Counted from the first letter of the stretch, positions 8,872 to 18,446 are shown. The stretch is 64,000 nt of DNA from Alphaproteobacteria bacterium (GCA_024742275.1 JANSYS010000010.1:62001-126000), one strand, 5' to 3'. Translations and numbers: made by a program. The notes: generated by a model not told the origin, from the sequence alone.

Positions 8872-9888
8872 ATGTCGCGTTTCGAGATTCAGAACCCGTA
8901 TCTGCTGTTCCTGGGCGACGCGCCGGACCAGCTCGCCGCTAAGACCGCGAACGGCGTCAAGGTATGGCGCCCGGAGTGGTGCCTCGGCCAGTTCCGCTTT
9001 CCCGCCTGCAAGGCTGACCTCGGCCTGCCGGACATGACCATCGAGGAGGCCGCCGCCGCAGGTGTGAAGACCGTGATCCTCGGCGTCGCCAACCGCGGCG
9101 GGTTCATTCCGGAAGCCTGGATCGTCGAGTTGGTGAAGGCGCTGGATCTCGGCATGGACATCGCCTCGGGCCTGCACACCCGGATCACCACCATCCCGGC
9201 GCTGAAGGAAGCCGCGGAGAAGAACGGCCGGACGCTTTTCGACGTGCGCCATCCGACCCGCGACTATCCGGTCGCCAGCGGCGTTCCGCGTGCAGGTAAG
9301 CGCCTCCTGACCGTCGGCACCGACGTATCGGTCGGCAAGATGTTCACCACGCTCGCAATCGAGAAGGAGATGCGGGCGCGCGGGATGAACGCCGATTTCC
9401 GGGCCACCGGACAGACCGGCATCTTCATCGCCGGCTCCGGCCTGTCCGTCGACGCGGTCATCGCCGACTTCATCTCCGGCTCCATCGAGTGGCTGGCGCC
9501 GGACAACAGTGAGGATCACTGGGACCTGATCGAAGGTCAGGGTTCGCTGTACAACGTCTCCTATTCCGGCGTAACGCTCGGACTGATCCACGGCTCCCAG
9601 GCCGACGCGCTGGTCATGTGTCACGAGATCGGCCGCCCGCACATGCGGGGCCTGCCCGACTACGAGGTGCCGGCCATTCCGACCGCGATGGAGACCATCC
9701 TGCACATGGCGCGTATGGTGAACTCCGACGTCAAGTTCATGGGCGTCTCGCTCAACACCTCGAACGTCAGCGCCGACGAAGCCGAGGCCTTCAAGAAGAA
9801 GACCGCCGAGGAGACCGGCTTGCCGGTCGTCGATCCGCTGAAGGACGGCGTCGGTCCGATCGTCGACCGGATCGCCGCCACCTACTGA
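8872..9888 (+). CDS. dgcN: D-glutamate N-acetyltransferase DgcN (DUF1611 family)
   Basis: Predicted 338-residue cytosolic enzyme. DUF1611 proteins with this opening (PYLLFLGDAPDQLAAK at residues 9-24, then CKADLGLPD) are known as DgcN, which acetylates D-glutamate as the first step of a D-Glu catabolic route; the racemase DgcA then makes N-acetyl-L-Glu. A P-loop-like motif GTDVSVGKM (149-157) and RATGQTGIFIAGSG downstream are family hallmarks. GGGGAG precedes the ATG. It follows tctA by 66 bp and is followed by an unknown gene 4 bp later. No DgcA-like enolase-superfamily gene is in the window, so the pathway is completed elsewhere or the substrate differs. Confidence 0.8.
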   Translation: MSRFEIQNPYLLFLGDAPDQLAAKTANGVKVWRPEWCLGQFRFPACKADLGLPDMTIEEAAAAGVKTVILGVANRGGFIPEAWIVELVKALDLGMDIASGLHTRITTIPALKEAAEKNGRTLFDVRHPTRDYPVASGVPRAGKRLLTVGTDVSVGKMFTTLAIEKEMRARGMNADFRATGQTGIFIAGSGLSVDAVIADFISGSIEWLAPDNSEDHWDLIEGQGSLYNVSYSGVTLGLIHGSQADALVMCHEIGRPHMRGLPDYEVPAIPTAMETILHMARMVNSDVKFMGVSLNTSNVSADEAEAFKKKTAEETGLPVVDPLKDGVGPIVDRIAATY

Positions 9889-9892
9889 GCGG

Positions 9893-10237
9893 ATGACCGC
9901 TCTCGCCGACCTGCTGCGCCCGGTCCTGGAGGATCGGGCGCGCGCCGGCGCCACCATCATCTACGCCCATCTCGCTCAGGCCGCCGACGTGCCGCCGCCG
10001 CATACGGTGCACAAGACCGCCGAAGCGCTCGAGGCGCTGATGGAACAGGACGCCGAACACGGCCGCCCGCTGCTGGCGGCCGTCGCCATTTCCAAGGCCC
10101 GCGATGGTATCCCGGCGCCAGGGTTCTTCCAGAAGGCAACGGAACTGGGCCTGTATTTCGGCCCGGACCGCGGCCCTCAGGCGGCGACGTTCCACGCGCT
10201 CGAACTGAAGAAGGTCTGGGCGGCCTACGGAGCGTAG
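9893..10237 (+). CDS. Uncharacterised 114-residue protein coupled to dgcN
   Basis: Not recognised. The ATG is 4 bp after the dgcN stop, so it is almost certainly cotranscribed and possibly translationally coupled. The protein looks cytosolic, with no signal peptide or membrane segment. The N-terminal half is helical (LADLLRPVLEDRARAG) with an HTH-like flavour (IYAHLAQAADVPPPHTVHKT), the middle contains LLAAVAISKARDGIPAPGFF, and it ends LKKVWAAYGA. The middle and end read like a small domain that recognises a fixed partner rather than an enzyme; that is inference. It may assist or regulate DgcN. Confidence 0.75.
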   Translation: MTALADLLRPVLEDRARAGATIIYAHLAQAADVPPPHTVHKTAEALEALMEQDAEHGRPLLAAVAISKARDGIPAPGFFQKATELGLYFGPDRGPQAATFHALELKKVWAAYGA

Positions 10238-10256
10238 ACCCGGGCCGCCGTCCGGA

Positions 10257-11197
10257 TCACCCGATTCCGTCGGTCCCGGCGCCGCAGACGATGGTGCAGA
10301 CGGTCTCGCCCTTTTCGGCCCGAACCGCCCCGGCCTGCAGGGCCGCGAGGCCGGCGGCGCCCGCCAACTCGGCGCCGATGCCGCATTCCTCCCAGAGCCA
10401 GCGGGCGGCGGCGACCATGGCCGCGTCGTCGACCAGCACGATGTCGTCCACATGGGCGGTGATCAGGTCGTAGTTGATCTGCTCGCTGCGCCGCGGCGCC
10501 AGGGTGCCCGCCGCCGTCTCGATGGCGTCGAGGGTGACCAGGCCGCCGGCCTTCCGGCTCTCGTAGTGGGTCGGTGCGCCCACCGGCTCGACCCCGATCA
10601 CCCTGACGTCCGGCCTCACCCCCTTGATCGCCGTCGCCGTGCCGGCGATCAGGCCGCCACCGCCGATGGCGACGATCACCGTGTCCAGGTCGGGGATCTG
10701 GTCGAGGATTTCGAGGCCGACCGTGCCCTGGCCGGCGATCACCGTCTCCGGGGCGAAGGGATGAACGAAGGTCATGCCCTCGGCCTCCGCCCGCGCCTTC
10801 GCGGCCACCGCCGCCTCGTCGAAGACCGCGCCCTCGATCACCACCTCCGCGCCCCAGCGGCGCAGGTTCTCGGCCTTCGACGCCGGCGCCGAGGTCGGCA
10901 GATAGACCACCGCGCGCGTCCCGCCCATCCAGGCGGCATAGGCGACCGCCAGACCGTGATTGCCGCCCGACGCTGTGATCAGGCCGCGCGCCACCTCGCC
11001 GTCGCTCAGCGACTTAAGGGTGTTCACCGCGCCCCGCACCTTGAAGGAGCCGGTCGGCTGAAGGAAATCGAGCTTGAGGACAAGCCGGCCCTCGGTCACA
11101 GGATGCAGCGGCCCCACCGGCTCAAGGACGGGCGTCTGACGCACATGGCCGGCGATCCGATCCTGCGCGGCGCGGATCGTGTCAAGGTCGACCGCCA

Positions 11198-11198
<1 letters not shown>
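10257..11198 (-). CDS. PLP-dependent threonine/serine (or hydroxyaspartate) dehydratase
   Basis: Predicted 313-residue fold-type II PLP enzyme that eliminates water from a beta-hydroxy amino acid. The PLP lysine is K53 in GSFKVRGA; the phosphate-binding loop SGGNHG is at 77-82 and a second glycine loop GGGGLIAG near 177. No C-terminal ACT regulatory domain is present, so it is a short catabolic form similar in size to serine racemase or hydroxyaspartate dehydratase rather than biosynthetic IlvA. Its ATG shares one base with the stop of the SDR gene upstream (TGATG), indicating coupling. Near dgcN and an aspartate dehydrogenase, a hydroxyaspartate substrate is possible but unproven. Confidence 0.8.
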
Positions 11199-11977
<779 letters not shown>

Positions 11978-12000
11978 TTAGCCCGGCGGCGACTGGGAGG

Positions 12001-12022
12001 GCAAGGGGGCAAGGGGGCAAGG
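12001..12022. repeat. Tandem octamer repeat
   Basis: The unit GCAAGGGG occurs 2.75 times in a row (12001-12022). It may be a replication-slippage tract near the SDR promoter region. Confidence 0.7.
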
Positions 12023-12083
12023 ACAGACGGTACCAAGGCGGCTGGTGAGACGCGGTGGTGCCGACGGCTTGGTCGTGAAGCGC

Positions 12084-12128
12084 GTTCAGGACGACAAGAC
12101 AATTCCGTCGTTCTGACGTGCGTCAGGA
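12084..12128. repeat. Nested inverted repeats of the TCCTGACG family
   Basis: Arm TTCAGGACGAC (about 12085-12095) can pair with GTCGTTCTGA (12107-12116), and the latter overlaps an alternative pairing TTCTGACG-TG-CGTCAGGA (12111-12128). The arm sequence matches the palindromes downstream of the GIY-YIG gene, so both flanks carry the same element family. Confidence 0.65.
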
Positions 12129-12209
12129 CCAGGCCCCCGGGCCCAACCGGGCGCCGGGACAGGCCGCAGCGTTGCGGCGATCTCTTCCTGGGTCTCCCAT
12201 GACCGCGGT

Positions 12210-12512
12210 ATGCAGCCGACGGTGTACATCCTCACCAACATGAAGCGCGGCACGCTCTATATCGGCGTCAAGGCCGACCCTGCCTTGCGGATTCTCCAGC
12301 ACCATCGGGGCGAGGGTTCGGCGTTCGTTCGGCGCTACCAGCTGCATCGGCTCGTGCACACCGAATCCTACTACCGCATCGTCGAAGCCATTGGGCGGGA
12401 GAAGCAGCTCAAGGCTTGGCGGCGGGCATGGAAGATCGAGCTTATCGAGGCACACAATCCGGGTTGGACGGATCTTTGGCCCAAGGGATATCCCGATGGG
12501 CAGGGGGCTTGA
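12210..12512 (+). CDS. Small GIY-YIG nuclease
   Basis: Predicted 100-residue single-domain GIY-YIG protein of the small UPF0213/YhbQ-like type often misnamed excinuclease subunit C. The VYI (5-7) and YIG (17-19) triads, the basic segment R27-H31 and the downstream EKQLKAWRR helix (64-72, catalytic-Glu region) are all present. The end (DLWPKGYPDG) is a common tail in the alphaproteobacterial members. No strong Shine-Dalgarno precedes the ATG. Its stop codon overlaps the first base of a perfect palindrome, and related palindromes flank it on both sides, unlike any other gene here. It could be a repeat-associated or formerly mobile nuclease. Confidence 0.88.
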   Translation: MQPTVYILTNMKRGTLYIGVKADPALRILQHHRGEGSAFVRRYQLHRLVHTESYYRIVEAIGREKQLKAWRRAWKIELIEAHNPGWTDLWPKGYPDGQGA

Positions 12513-12544
12513 TCCTGACGTGCGTCAGGATGACGGAGAGAGAC
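12508..12544. repeat. Palindromic direct repeat, copy 1
   Basis: Contains the perfect palindrome ATCCTGACG-TG-CGTCAGGAT (12512-12531) and overlaps the GIY-YIG stop. The 37-bp unit recurs at 12653-12688 with two substitutions and one 1-bp indel. Confidence 0.8.
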
Positions 12545-12548
12545 CGTC

Positions 12549-12568
12549 GTCCTGATGCAAATCAGGAC
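12549..12568. repeat. Palindrome of the same family
   Basis: Perfect 8-bp arms GTCCTGAT and ATCAGGAC around GCAA. Lies between the two copies of the 37-bp unit, with spacing that suggests a structured array. Confidence 0.7.
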
Positions 12569-12652
12569 CAAGCCGCCCGCATCACCGCCGCACCCCATCC
12601 CAGCAGCCGGACTCACGTCACAACCGGTCGGAGCGCGGATGGCAAGCCACAG

Positions 12653-12688
12653 CTTGATCCTGACTTCCGTCAGGATGAGGAGAGAGAC
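12653..12688. repeat. Palindromic direct repeat, copy 2
   Basis: Contains ATCCTGAC-TTCC-GTCAGGAT (12657-12676). It nearly repeats the 12508-12544 unit and ends 8 bp before the stop of the molybdoenzyme gene, where it could also act as a transcript end. Confidence 0.8.
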
Positions 12689-12695
12689 GGCGCCC

Positions 12696-15008
12696 CTACC
12701 CCTCCACCACCGGCTTGCGCATCACCGTGACGTCCGGCACCACGCCGTCGACCTTGGCGATCTCCACAAGGGTCGAGTGCGCGGTCGGGCCCTGGCCGAG
12801 GCGGGAGGTGCCTCGGTCGCGGGTGAGGACATTCGGGTTGCCGTGGACCTCGAGCCCGCCCGGGGTCTGCGGATCGTACCAGGCGCCGGTCGAGAGCTGG
12901 ATCACGCCCGGCATCACCTGATCGGCGACGATCGCACCGGCCAGGCAGGCGCCGCGGTCGTTCCACACCCGCACCACGTCGCCGGAAGAGATTCCCCGCG
13001 CCGCCGCGTCGTCCGGGTGGATCGTCACCGGCTCGCGCCCAGCCACCTTGGAGCCCTGACTCACCTGACCGCAGTCCAACTGGCTGTGCAGGCGGGTGCG
13101 GGGTTGATTCGACATCAGGTGCAGCGGGAAATCCTTGGCTTTCTCTCCGCCCAACCACTCGTCCGGTTCGCGCCAGACCGGGTGACCCGGGCAGTCGTCG
13201 TAGCCGAAGCCTTCGATGGTTTCGGAGAAGATCTCGATCCGGCCCGAGGGTGTCTTCAGCGGGTTGGCGTCCGGATCGGCACGGAAGTCCTCCAGCATCA
13301 CCATCGGCTTTTCCGGTTCGGGAAGCTCTACATGCTCCTGCTCCCAGAAGGTCTCGAAGTCGGGTAGTTCGAAACCGGCCTCGGCGGCGCGCTGGCGCGA
13401 CTGCTCCCAGAGATGGCGGATCCAGTCCATCTCGTCCCGGCCCTCGGTATAGCGCTCCGCGAAGCCGAGCCGCTCGGCGAGACCGGTGAAGATCTCGTAG
13501 TCGGGCCGGCTCTCGCCGACCCGCGGGATGGCCTGCTTCATCGCGGAGGACAGCGGCTCCCACTTGGTGATGGACAGGTCGTTGCGCTCGAGTGCGGTGG
13601 TCGACGGGAAGACGATGTCGGCGTGGCGCGCCATCGAGGTCCAGAAGATCTCGTTGACGATGATCGTGTCCGGCTCGCGGAAGGCGCGGACGAGCTGGTT
13701 GATGTCCTGGTGATGGTGGAACGGGTTTCCGCCCGCCCAGTACACCAGCTTGATATCCGGGTAGGTTCGCCGCTCGCCGTTGAAATCGTACTCGGCACCC
13801 GGATTGAGCAGCATATCGGAGACGCGGGCCACCGGAATGAAGTCCCTTACGCCGTTGATGCCCTGGGGCACCGACGGCCAATGGAACTGCTTCACCGGGT
13901 TGCCGATACCGTTCTCCGAGCTGTAGCCGATGCCGAAACCGCCGCCCGGCAGGCCGATCTGCCCCAGCATCGCCGCCAGAACAACGGTCATCCAAATCGG
14001 TTGCTCGCCGTACTCGGAACGCTGCATCGACCAGGTGGCGTTGATCATCGTCCGCTTGGACGCCATGCGCCGGGCGAGATCGCGGATCGTATCGGCCTGG
14101 ACGCCACTGATCGCCGCCGCCCAGTCGGCGGTCTTCGGCTGGCCGTCCGTCTCGCCGCGCAGATAGGCCTCGAACGGAGCGAACCCGGTCGTGTAGCGCT
14201 CCAGGAACGCCTTGTCGTGCAGGCCTTCCGACAGCAGCGTATGGGCCAGCGCCAGCATGATCGACACGTCGGAGCCGGGGCGCGGCGCGATCCACTCGCC
14301 GCCCAGATCCGGCGGCAGGTCCGAGCGGATCGGGCTCAGATAGACCAACTCGCAGCCGGCATCGGCACAGTCGCGCAGCCCGTGGTAACAGGTGTGGCGG
14401 CCGACGCCGCCGGACGTCACCTGCGCGTTCTTCACCGGCATGCCGCCGAACATCACCAGCAATTCGCAATGCTCGGCCAGCACCGGCCAGGTGGTGTGCG
14501 TGTTCAGGACCTCGGCGAACGGGCCGACGATGTGCGGCACGATCGTCTCGGCCGCCGCGTAGGAGTAGGTACCCCGGTGGGCGACGTAGCCACCGAACTG
14601 ATTGAAGAACCGGTGGATATGGGAGTTGGCGTGGTGGAACCGTCCGGCGCTGGCCCAGCCGTAGGACCCGGCGTACATGGCGCCGTTGGCGTGCTCCTTC
14701 TTCACCCGGGCGAGCTCCTCGGACGCCATGTCCAGCGCCTCGTCCCAGGGAACGGCGACGAACGCCTCCGAGCCGCGGCCCGCCGGATCGCCGCGGTGGC
14801 GGTTCTCGAGCCAGCCTTTGCGGATATGCGGGCGGCCGACCCGGGTCTCGTGGGTGACGGCATCGACGATGCCCGGTCCGATGATCGCCGGAGCCGGATC
14901 CTTGTCGTAGTCGTGAACGGCGATCAGCCGGTCGCCCTCGACCTCGGCGAAGTAGGTCCCCCAATGGGTCGCGGTCGGAATCAGGGTACGCTTGATCGCT
15001 GTGCTCAT
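12696..15008 (-). CDS. Molybdopterin S-/N-oxide reductase (BisC/DMSO reductase type)
   Basis: Predicted 770-residue Mo-bis-MGD enzyme of the DMSO/TMAO/biotin-sulfoxide reductase family. The N-terminus has TATHWG instead of a Cys-rich Fe-S motif, and the likely Mo ligand is S115 in GSYGW (residues 114-118), typical of the serine-ligated S/N-oxide group. There is no twin-arginine signal, so it is predicted cytoplasmic like BisC, which repairs biotin sulfoxide or free methionine sulfoxide. The C-terminal cofactor-binding domain is seen around 640-760 (MSNQPRTRLHSQ, GNPNVLTRD). Only 60 bp separate it from the upstream E1-like gene, suggesting one transcript. No dedicated chaperone or cytochrome partner is adjacent. 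Confidence 0.87.
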   Translation of the reverse strand: MSTAIKRTLIPTATHWGTYFAEVEGDRLIAVHDYDKDPAPAIIGPGIVDAVTHETRVGRPHIRKGWLENRHRGDPAGRGSEAFVAVPWDEALDMASEELARVKKEHANGAMYAGSYGWASAGRFHHANSHIHRFFNQFGGYVAHRGTYSYAAAETIVPHIVGPFAEVLNTHTTWPVLAEHCELLVMFGGMPVKNAQVTSGGVGRHTCYHGLRDCADAGCELVYLSPIRSDLPPDLGGEWIAPRPGSDVSIMLALAHTLLSEGLHDKAFLERYTTGFAPFEAYLRGETDGQPKTADWAAAISGVQADTIRDLARRMASKRTMINATWSMQRSEYGEQPIWMTVVLAAMLGQIGLPGGGFGIGYSSENGIGNPVKQFHWPSVPQGINGVRDFIPVARVSDMLLNPGAEYDFNGERRTYPDIKLVYWAGGNPFHHHQDINQLVRAFREPDTIIVNEIFWTSMARHADIVFPSTTALERNDLSITKWEPLSSAMKQAIPRVGESRPDYEIFTGLAERLGFAERYTEGRDEMDWIRHLWEQSRQRAAEAGFELPDFETFWEQEHVELPEPEKPMVMLEDFRADPDANPLKTPSGRIEIFSETIEGFGYDDCPGHPVWREPDEWLGGEKAKDFPLHLMSNQPRTRLHSQLDCGQVSQGSKVAGREPVTIHPDDAAARGISSGDVVRVWNDRGACLAGAIVADQVMPGVIQLSTGAWYDPQTPGGLEVHGNPNVLTRDRGTSRLGQGPTAHSTLVEIAKVDGVVPDVTVMRKPVVEG

Positions 15009-15068
15009 TTCGTCCGTCCTTTCACGGCGGCACCGCCGGAGGCTTCGGCTGAACCTCCGTCGGAAGCC

Positions 15069-17783
15069 TCAGGCCAGCGCGGTATCGATCACCGCCGCCT
15101 GCTCGGCCCTGTGCCACACGCCCCAGCCGACGGCGGGAGACGGTGCGGCGTCTCGTCCGACATAGGTGGCACGAGCCCCCGACGCGCGCAAGCCGTCGAG
15201 AATGCGCGCCAGGTGCGGGGCGAGGTGGCGCCACGCGCCCATGTTCTCGGGCTCCTCCTGAGCCCACACCACATCGGCACCGGGATGGCGTTCGAGGATG
15301 GCGGCGATCTCGGTTTCCGGAACCGGATAGAGTTCCTCGACGCGGATCAGGGCGATGTCGCCGATTCCACGCTCCCGGCGGGCGGCGGCGAGGTCGAAGG
15401 ACAGCTTGCCGGCAGTCAGGACGACCTTCCGCGCGCCCGCCGGAACCTCGCCATCGTCGATCACCGGGCGGAAGCGGGTGTCTGAGCCCATCTCCGCGAG
15501 CTTGGAAACCGCCTCGCCGTGGCGCAGCCCGGACTTGGCGGTCAGCATCACCAACGGCCGGCGCCAGGGGGCGAGGATCTGGCGGCGCAACGCGTGGAAC
15601 AGGTTGGCCGGCGACCCACAGGCCAAGACCGAGAAGTTGTTCCGCGCCGCCATCTGAAGAAACCGCTCGGGCCGGGCCGAGGAATGCTCGGGCCCGCCGC
15701 CCTCCAGGCCGTGCGGCAGCATCAGAACCAGGCCGGACTGGCGCAGCCATTTGTCGTCGCCGGCGACCAGAAACTGGTCGATCACCGCCTGAGCGCCGTT
15801 GGCGAAGTCGCCGAATTGCGCCTCCCAACACACCAGAGCATCCGGATCGGTGATCGAGATTCCGTACTCGAAGGCCATACAGGCCTCCTCGGTCAGCGGG
15901 CTGTCGGCGAAGGTCGCCAGATGCGGTGTCGAAGCAACAGCCGCCAAAGGCGTGTGCTCCCGCCCGGTTTTCTGATCGAAGACCACCGCATGACGCTGGG
16001 AGAAGGTCCCGCGCCGACTGTCCTGTCCGGTGAGGCGTACCGCCTTGCCCTCCTCAAGCAGGGAGGCGAAGGCCAACGCCTCGGCGGTCGCAAAGTTGAC
16101 CCCGTCGTCCAGACTGTCCAGGCGGTCGCGCCACTGGCGAGCGATCTTCGGATTCAGCGCGAAGCCCTCGGGCACCGCCACGCTCGCCTCGGCAAGGCGA
16201 CGCAGGCGGGCGGCGTCGAGGCCAGTCACCGGCGCCTCTCCCTCGCCGCGCACCGACAGGGACGACCACCGCCCCTGCAGCCGATCCGCCGCATTCGGCT
16301 TGTAGGTCTTCGCCGCGTCGAACGCCCTGTCCAGCACCGACCAGTGCCGCTCCACCAGGGCGGACGTTTCCATCTCCGAGATCACGCCGTCGGCGACGCA
16401 GGCGGCGGCGTAGCGGCCGGGCGTCGCGTCGGTCTCGGCGATCCGCGTATAGCGGACCGGCTCGGTGAACATCGGTTCTTCCAGCTCGTTGTGGCCGCGG
16501 CGGCGGAAGCCGACGATATCGACCAGGATGTCCCGCCCGAACCGCTGGCGATAGGCGAGCGCGATCCGGCCGGCACGGGCGCAGGCGTCGACATCTTCCG
16601 CAGAGACATGGATCACCGGTGCGCCGATCGCCTTGGCGACATCGCTCGGGTGGCGTGAGGAGCGGCCGTGCTCGGGCTTCACCGTGAAGGCGAGCTGGTT
16701 GTTCACCAGCACATGCACCGACCCGCCGACCCCGTAGGCCGGCAGAGCGGCGAGCTGCAGCATCTCGGCGATCACGCCCTGCCCCGCGAACGCGCCGTCG
16801 GTGTGGATCAGTAGCGGCAGGACCTTCCCCTCCGGCGCGGCCTCCCCGTCGCGGCGGCGCAGGTCCAGTGTCGCCCGGGTCTTGCCCAGCGTGACCGCCG
16901 AGACGATCTCCACATGGCTCGGGTTCGACGGCATGGTCAGCCGGATGCGGTGCTCCATGCCGTCGGCGTCGGCAAATGCGCGTTCGCCGGTGAAGCCGAG
17001 ATGGTACGGGACATCGGACGAAGCTTCCGTTCCTTCTGGCACCTGCGGTGTACCCAGCAGTTCGGAGAAGGCGGCGGTCAGCGGCTTGCCGACCAGACGC
17101 GTGATCAGAGTCAGGCGGCCGCGATGCATCGGCGCAATCAACGCTTTGTCCATGCCCGAGCGGGCGGCGTCGCCGACGATCGCCTCCAGCAGGACGATCA
17201 GCGACTCCAATCCTTCGATCCCGAAGCGCTTGTTGGTCGGCAGGCGCTTGTTCATGAAGGTTTCCATGGCGTCCGCCGCCAACAGCGCGTCGAGCCGGTC
17301 GCGCCGCTCTTCGATCGTGGGATCCGCGTACACCCCTCCTTCAACAGCGTCGATCAGCCAGTCGCGCGCCGCAGGGTCATCCAAATGCATGACCTCGGCA
17401 GTGAACCGCCCGCCCCAGGCTCGTTTCAGCCGGTCTTGGAGCGCTCTGGGCGTCGTGCCGCCGACCGGACTGTCCAGATCGGCCTCGGTCACCCCATGAG
17501 CGGCGGGCGACAGCTCGGGATGGCCGGGCGGCAGGCGCAGGTCGAGCGGGTCCAGGGCGGCGGCGAGGTGGCCATGGGTGCGCCACGCCGCCGTCAGCCG
17601 CTCGCAGGCCACCGCCAACCGGCCATCGCCCCCGATCGACGTCGACAACCCACCCGTTGAGGCCTTTTCGGCATATGGCGCGAACAGCGTCCACAGGGAT
17701 GGATCCACTGAGAGCGGGTCCTTCAGGAAGCGGGCATAGAGGTCGTCCAGGTAACCTGCGCCTGCGGAGGGAAGCGGATGCAT
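15069..17783 (-). CDS. Divergent 2-oxoglutarate dehydrogenase E1-like protein
   Basis: Predicted 904-residue ThDP enzyme of the SucA/DHTKD1 family (oxidative decarboxylation of a 2-oxo acid). The opening YLDDLYARFLKDPLSVD matches the E1 N-terminus; HRGR is at 220-223, the E1 signature at RFGIEG (187-192) and the ThDP motif from D329 to NN361-362. Several core motifs are altered: HTDGAFAGQG (327-336) instead of the usual H-GDAAFAGQG, MHRGRLTLI and SHVEIVSAV. No sucB or lpd lies beside it, unlike the housekeeping operon. It is therefore probably a second copy with a special substrate or without an E2 partner. The ATG at 17783 precedes the conserved start. Confidence 0.82.
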   Translation of the reverse strand: MHPLPSAGAGYLDDLYARFLKDPLSVDPSLWTLFAPYAEKASTGGLSTSIGGDGRLAVACERLTAAWRTHGHLAAALDPLDLRLPPGHPELSPAAHGVTEADLDSPVGGTTPRALQDRLKRAWGGRFTAEVMHLDDPAARDWLIDAVEGGVYADPTIEERRDRLDALLAADAMETFMNKRLPTNKRFGIEGLESLIVLLEAIVGDAARSGMDKALIAPMHRGRLTLITRLVGKPLTAAFSELLGTPQVPEGTEASSDVPYHLGFTGERAFADADGMEHRIRLTMPSNPSHVEIVSAVTLGKTRATLDLRRRDGEAAPEGKVLPLLIHTDGAFAGQGVIAEMLQLAALPAYGVGGSVHVLVNNQLAFTVKPEHGRSSRHPSDVAKAIGAPVIHVSAEDVDACARAGRIALAYRQRFGRDILVDIVGFRRRGHNELEEPMFTEPVRYTRIAETDATPGRYAAACVADGVISEMETSALVERHWSVLDRAFDAAKTYKPNAADRLQGRWSSLSVRGEGEAPVTGLDAARLRRLAEASVAVPEGFALNPKIARQWRDRLDSLDDGVNFATAEALAFASLLEEGKAVRLTGQDSRRGTFSQRHAVVFDQKTGREHTPLAAVASTPHLATFADSPLTEEACMAFEYGISITDPDALVCWEAQFGDFANGAQAVIDQFLVAGDDKWLRQSGLVLMLPHGLEGGGPEHSSARPERFLQMAARNNFSVLACGSPANLFHALRRQILAPWRRPLVMLTAKSGLRHGEAVSKLAEMGSDTRFRPVIDDGEVPAGARKVVLTAGKLSFDLAAARRERGIGDIALIRVEELYPVPETEIAAILERHPGADVVWAQEEPENMGAWRHLAPHLARILDGLRASGARATYVGRDAAPSPAVGWGVWHRAEQAAVIDTALA

Positions 17784-17909
17784 GTCGGTGGGATGGGCTC
17801 GCTTGGAGGGAACGATTGGATTGTATGCAGGCGTATACCGCCATCTTTACAGACCCGAGTCGAGACGCCTAGCCTTCGGAATCCTTTGATAAAATGGATT
17901 TGACACCCC

Positions 17910-18446
17910 ATGGATGAACACTGGAGCGCAGCGGCCCACCATCACTTGAAAGCCGCCGGCGTGAAACAGATCGGCTACGTGCCCGACGGCGGTCTGCGGC
18001 TGCTGATCGAACGTTGTCTGGGCGACAACGAGATCGAGACCGTGATGTGCGCGACCGAGGAAGAAGCGGTCGGCCTCGCCGCGGGCGCCTGGCTCGGTGG
18101 ACAGAAATCCGCGGTACTCATGCAGTCCAGCGGCGTGGGCAATACCATCAACGCCATCGCCTCGCTGATCTCCTCGGCCAACTTTCCGTTCTTCGCGATC
18201 GTCACGATGCGCGGGCAGTGGGGCGAGGGGAATCCCTGGCAGGTGCCGATGGGTCAGGCCGTGGTACCGACTCTGGAAGCGGTCGGCGTGAAGACCTTCC
18301 TCGCGGAAAGCCCCGACGCGGTGGAAATGATGATCGAGTCCGGTTTGCGCATGGCCTACTCGACCGATACCCCGGTAGCCGTCCTGGTCGGACAGAAGGT
18401 CATCGGCTCCAAGGTCTGGACAGCCGGAAAGGCGGTGAACCAATGA
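17910..18446 (+). CDS. ThDP-dependent decarboxylase alpha subunit (ComD-like)
   Basis: Predicted 178-residue pyrimidine-binding half of a split ThDP decarboxylase, similar in layout to sulfopyruvate decarboxylase alpha or the N-terminal half of phosphonopyruvate decarboxylase. The cofactor-activating glutamate lies in CATEEEAVGLAAGAW (48-62). The motif GVGNTINAIASL near 75-86 and MRGQWGEGNPWQ near 98-109 are family features. Its TGA overlaps the ATG of the next gene by the ATGA arrangement, so the two subunits are made together. It is divergent from the E1-like gene with a 126-bp shared upstream region. Confidence 0.82.
   Translation: MDEHWSAAAHHHLKAAGVKQIGYVPDGGLRLLIERCLGDNEIETVMCATEEEAVGLAAGAWLGGQKSAVLMQSSGVGNTINAIASLISSANFPFFAIVTMRGQWGEGNPWQVPMGQAVVPTLEAVGVKTFLAESPDAVEMMIESGLRMAYSTDTPVAVLVGQKVIGSKVWTAGKAVNQ

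Noticed and set aside
12210-12512. UvrC (excinuclease) assignment for the GIY-YIG gene
   Set aside because: Only one small GIY-YIG domain, no UvrB-binding or HhH domains.
12670-14964. Minus-strand frame of 764 codons overlapping the Mo enzyme
   Set aside because: Shadow in another frame of the same strand as the molybdopterin gene; the true frame has family motifs.
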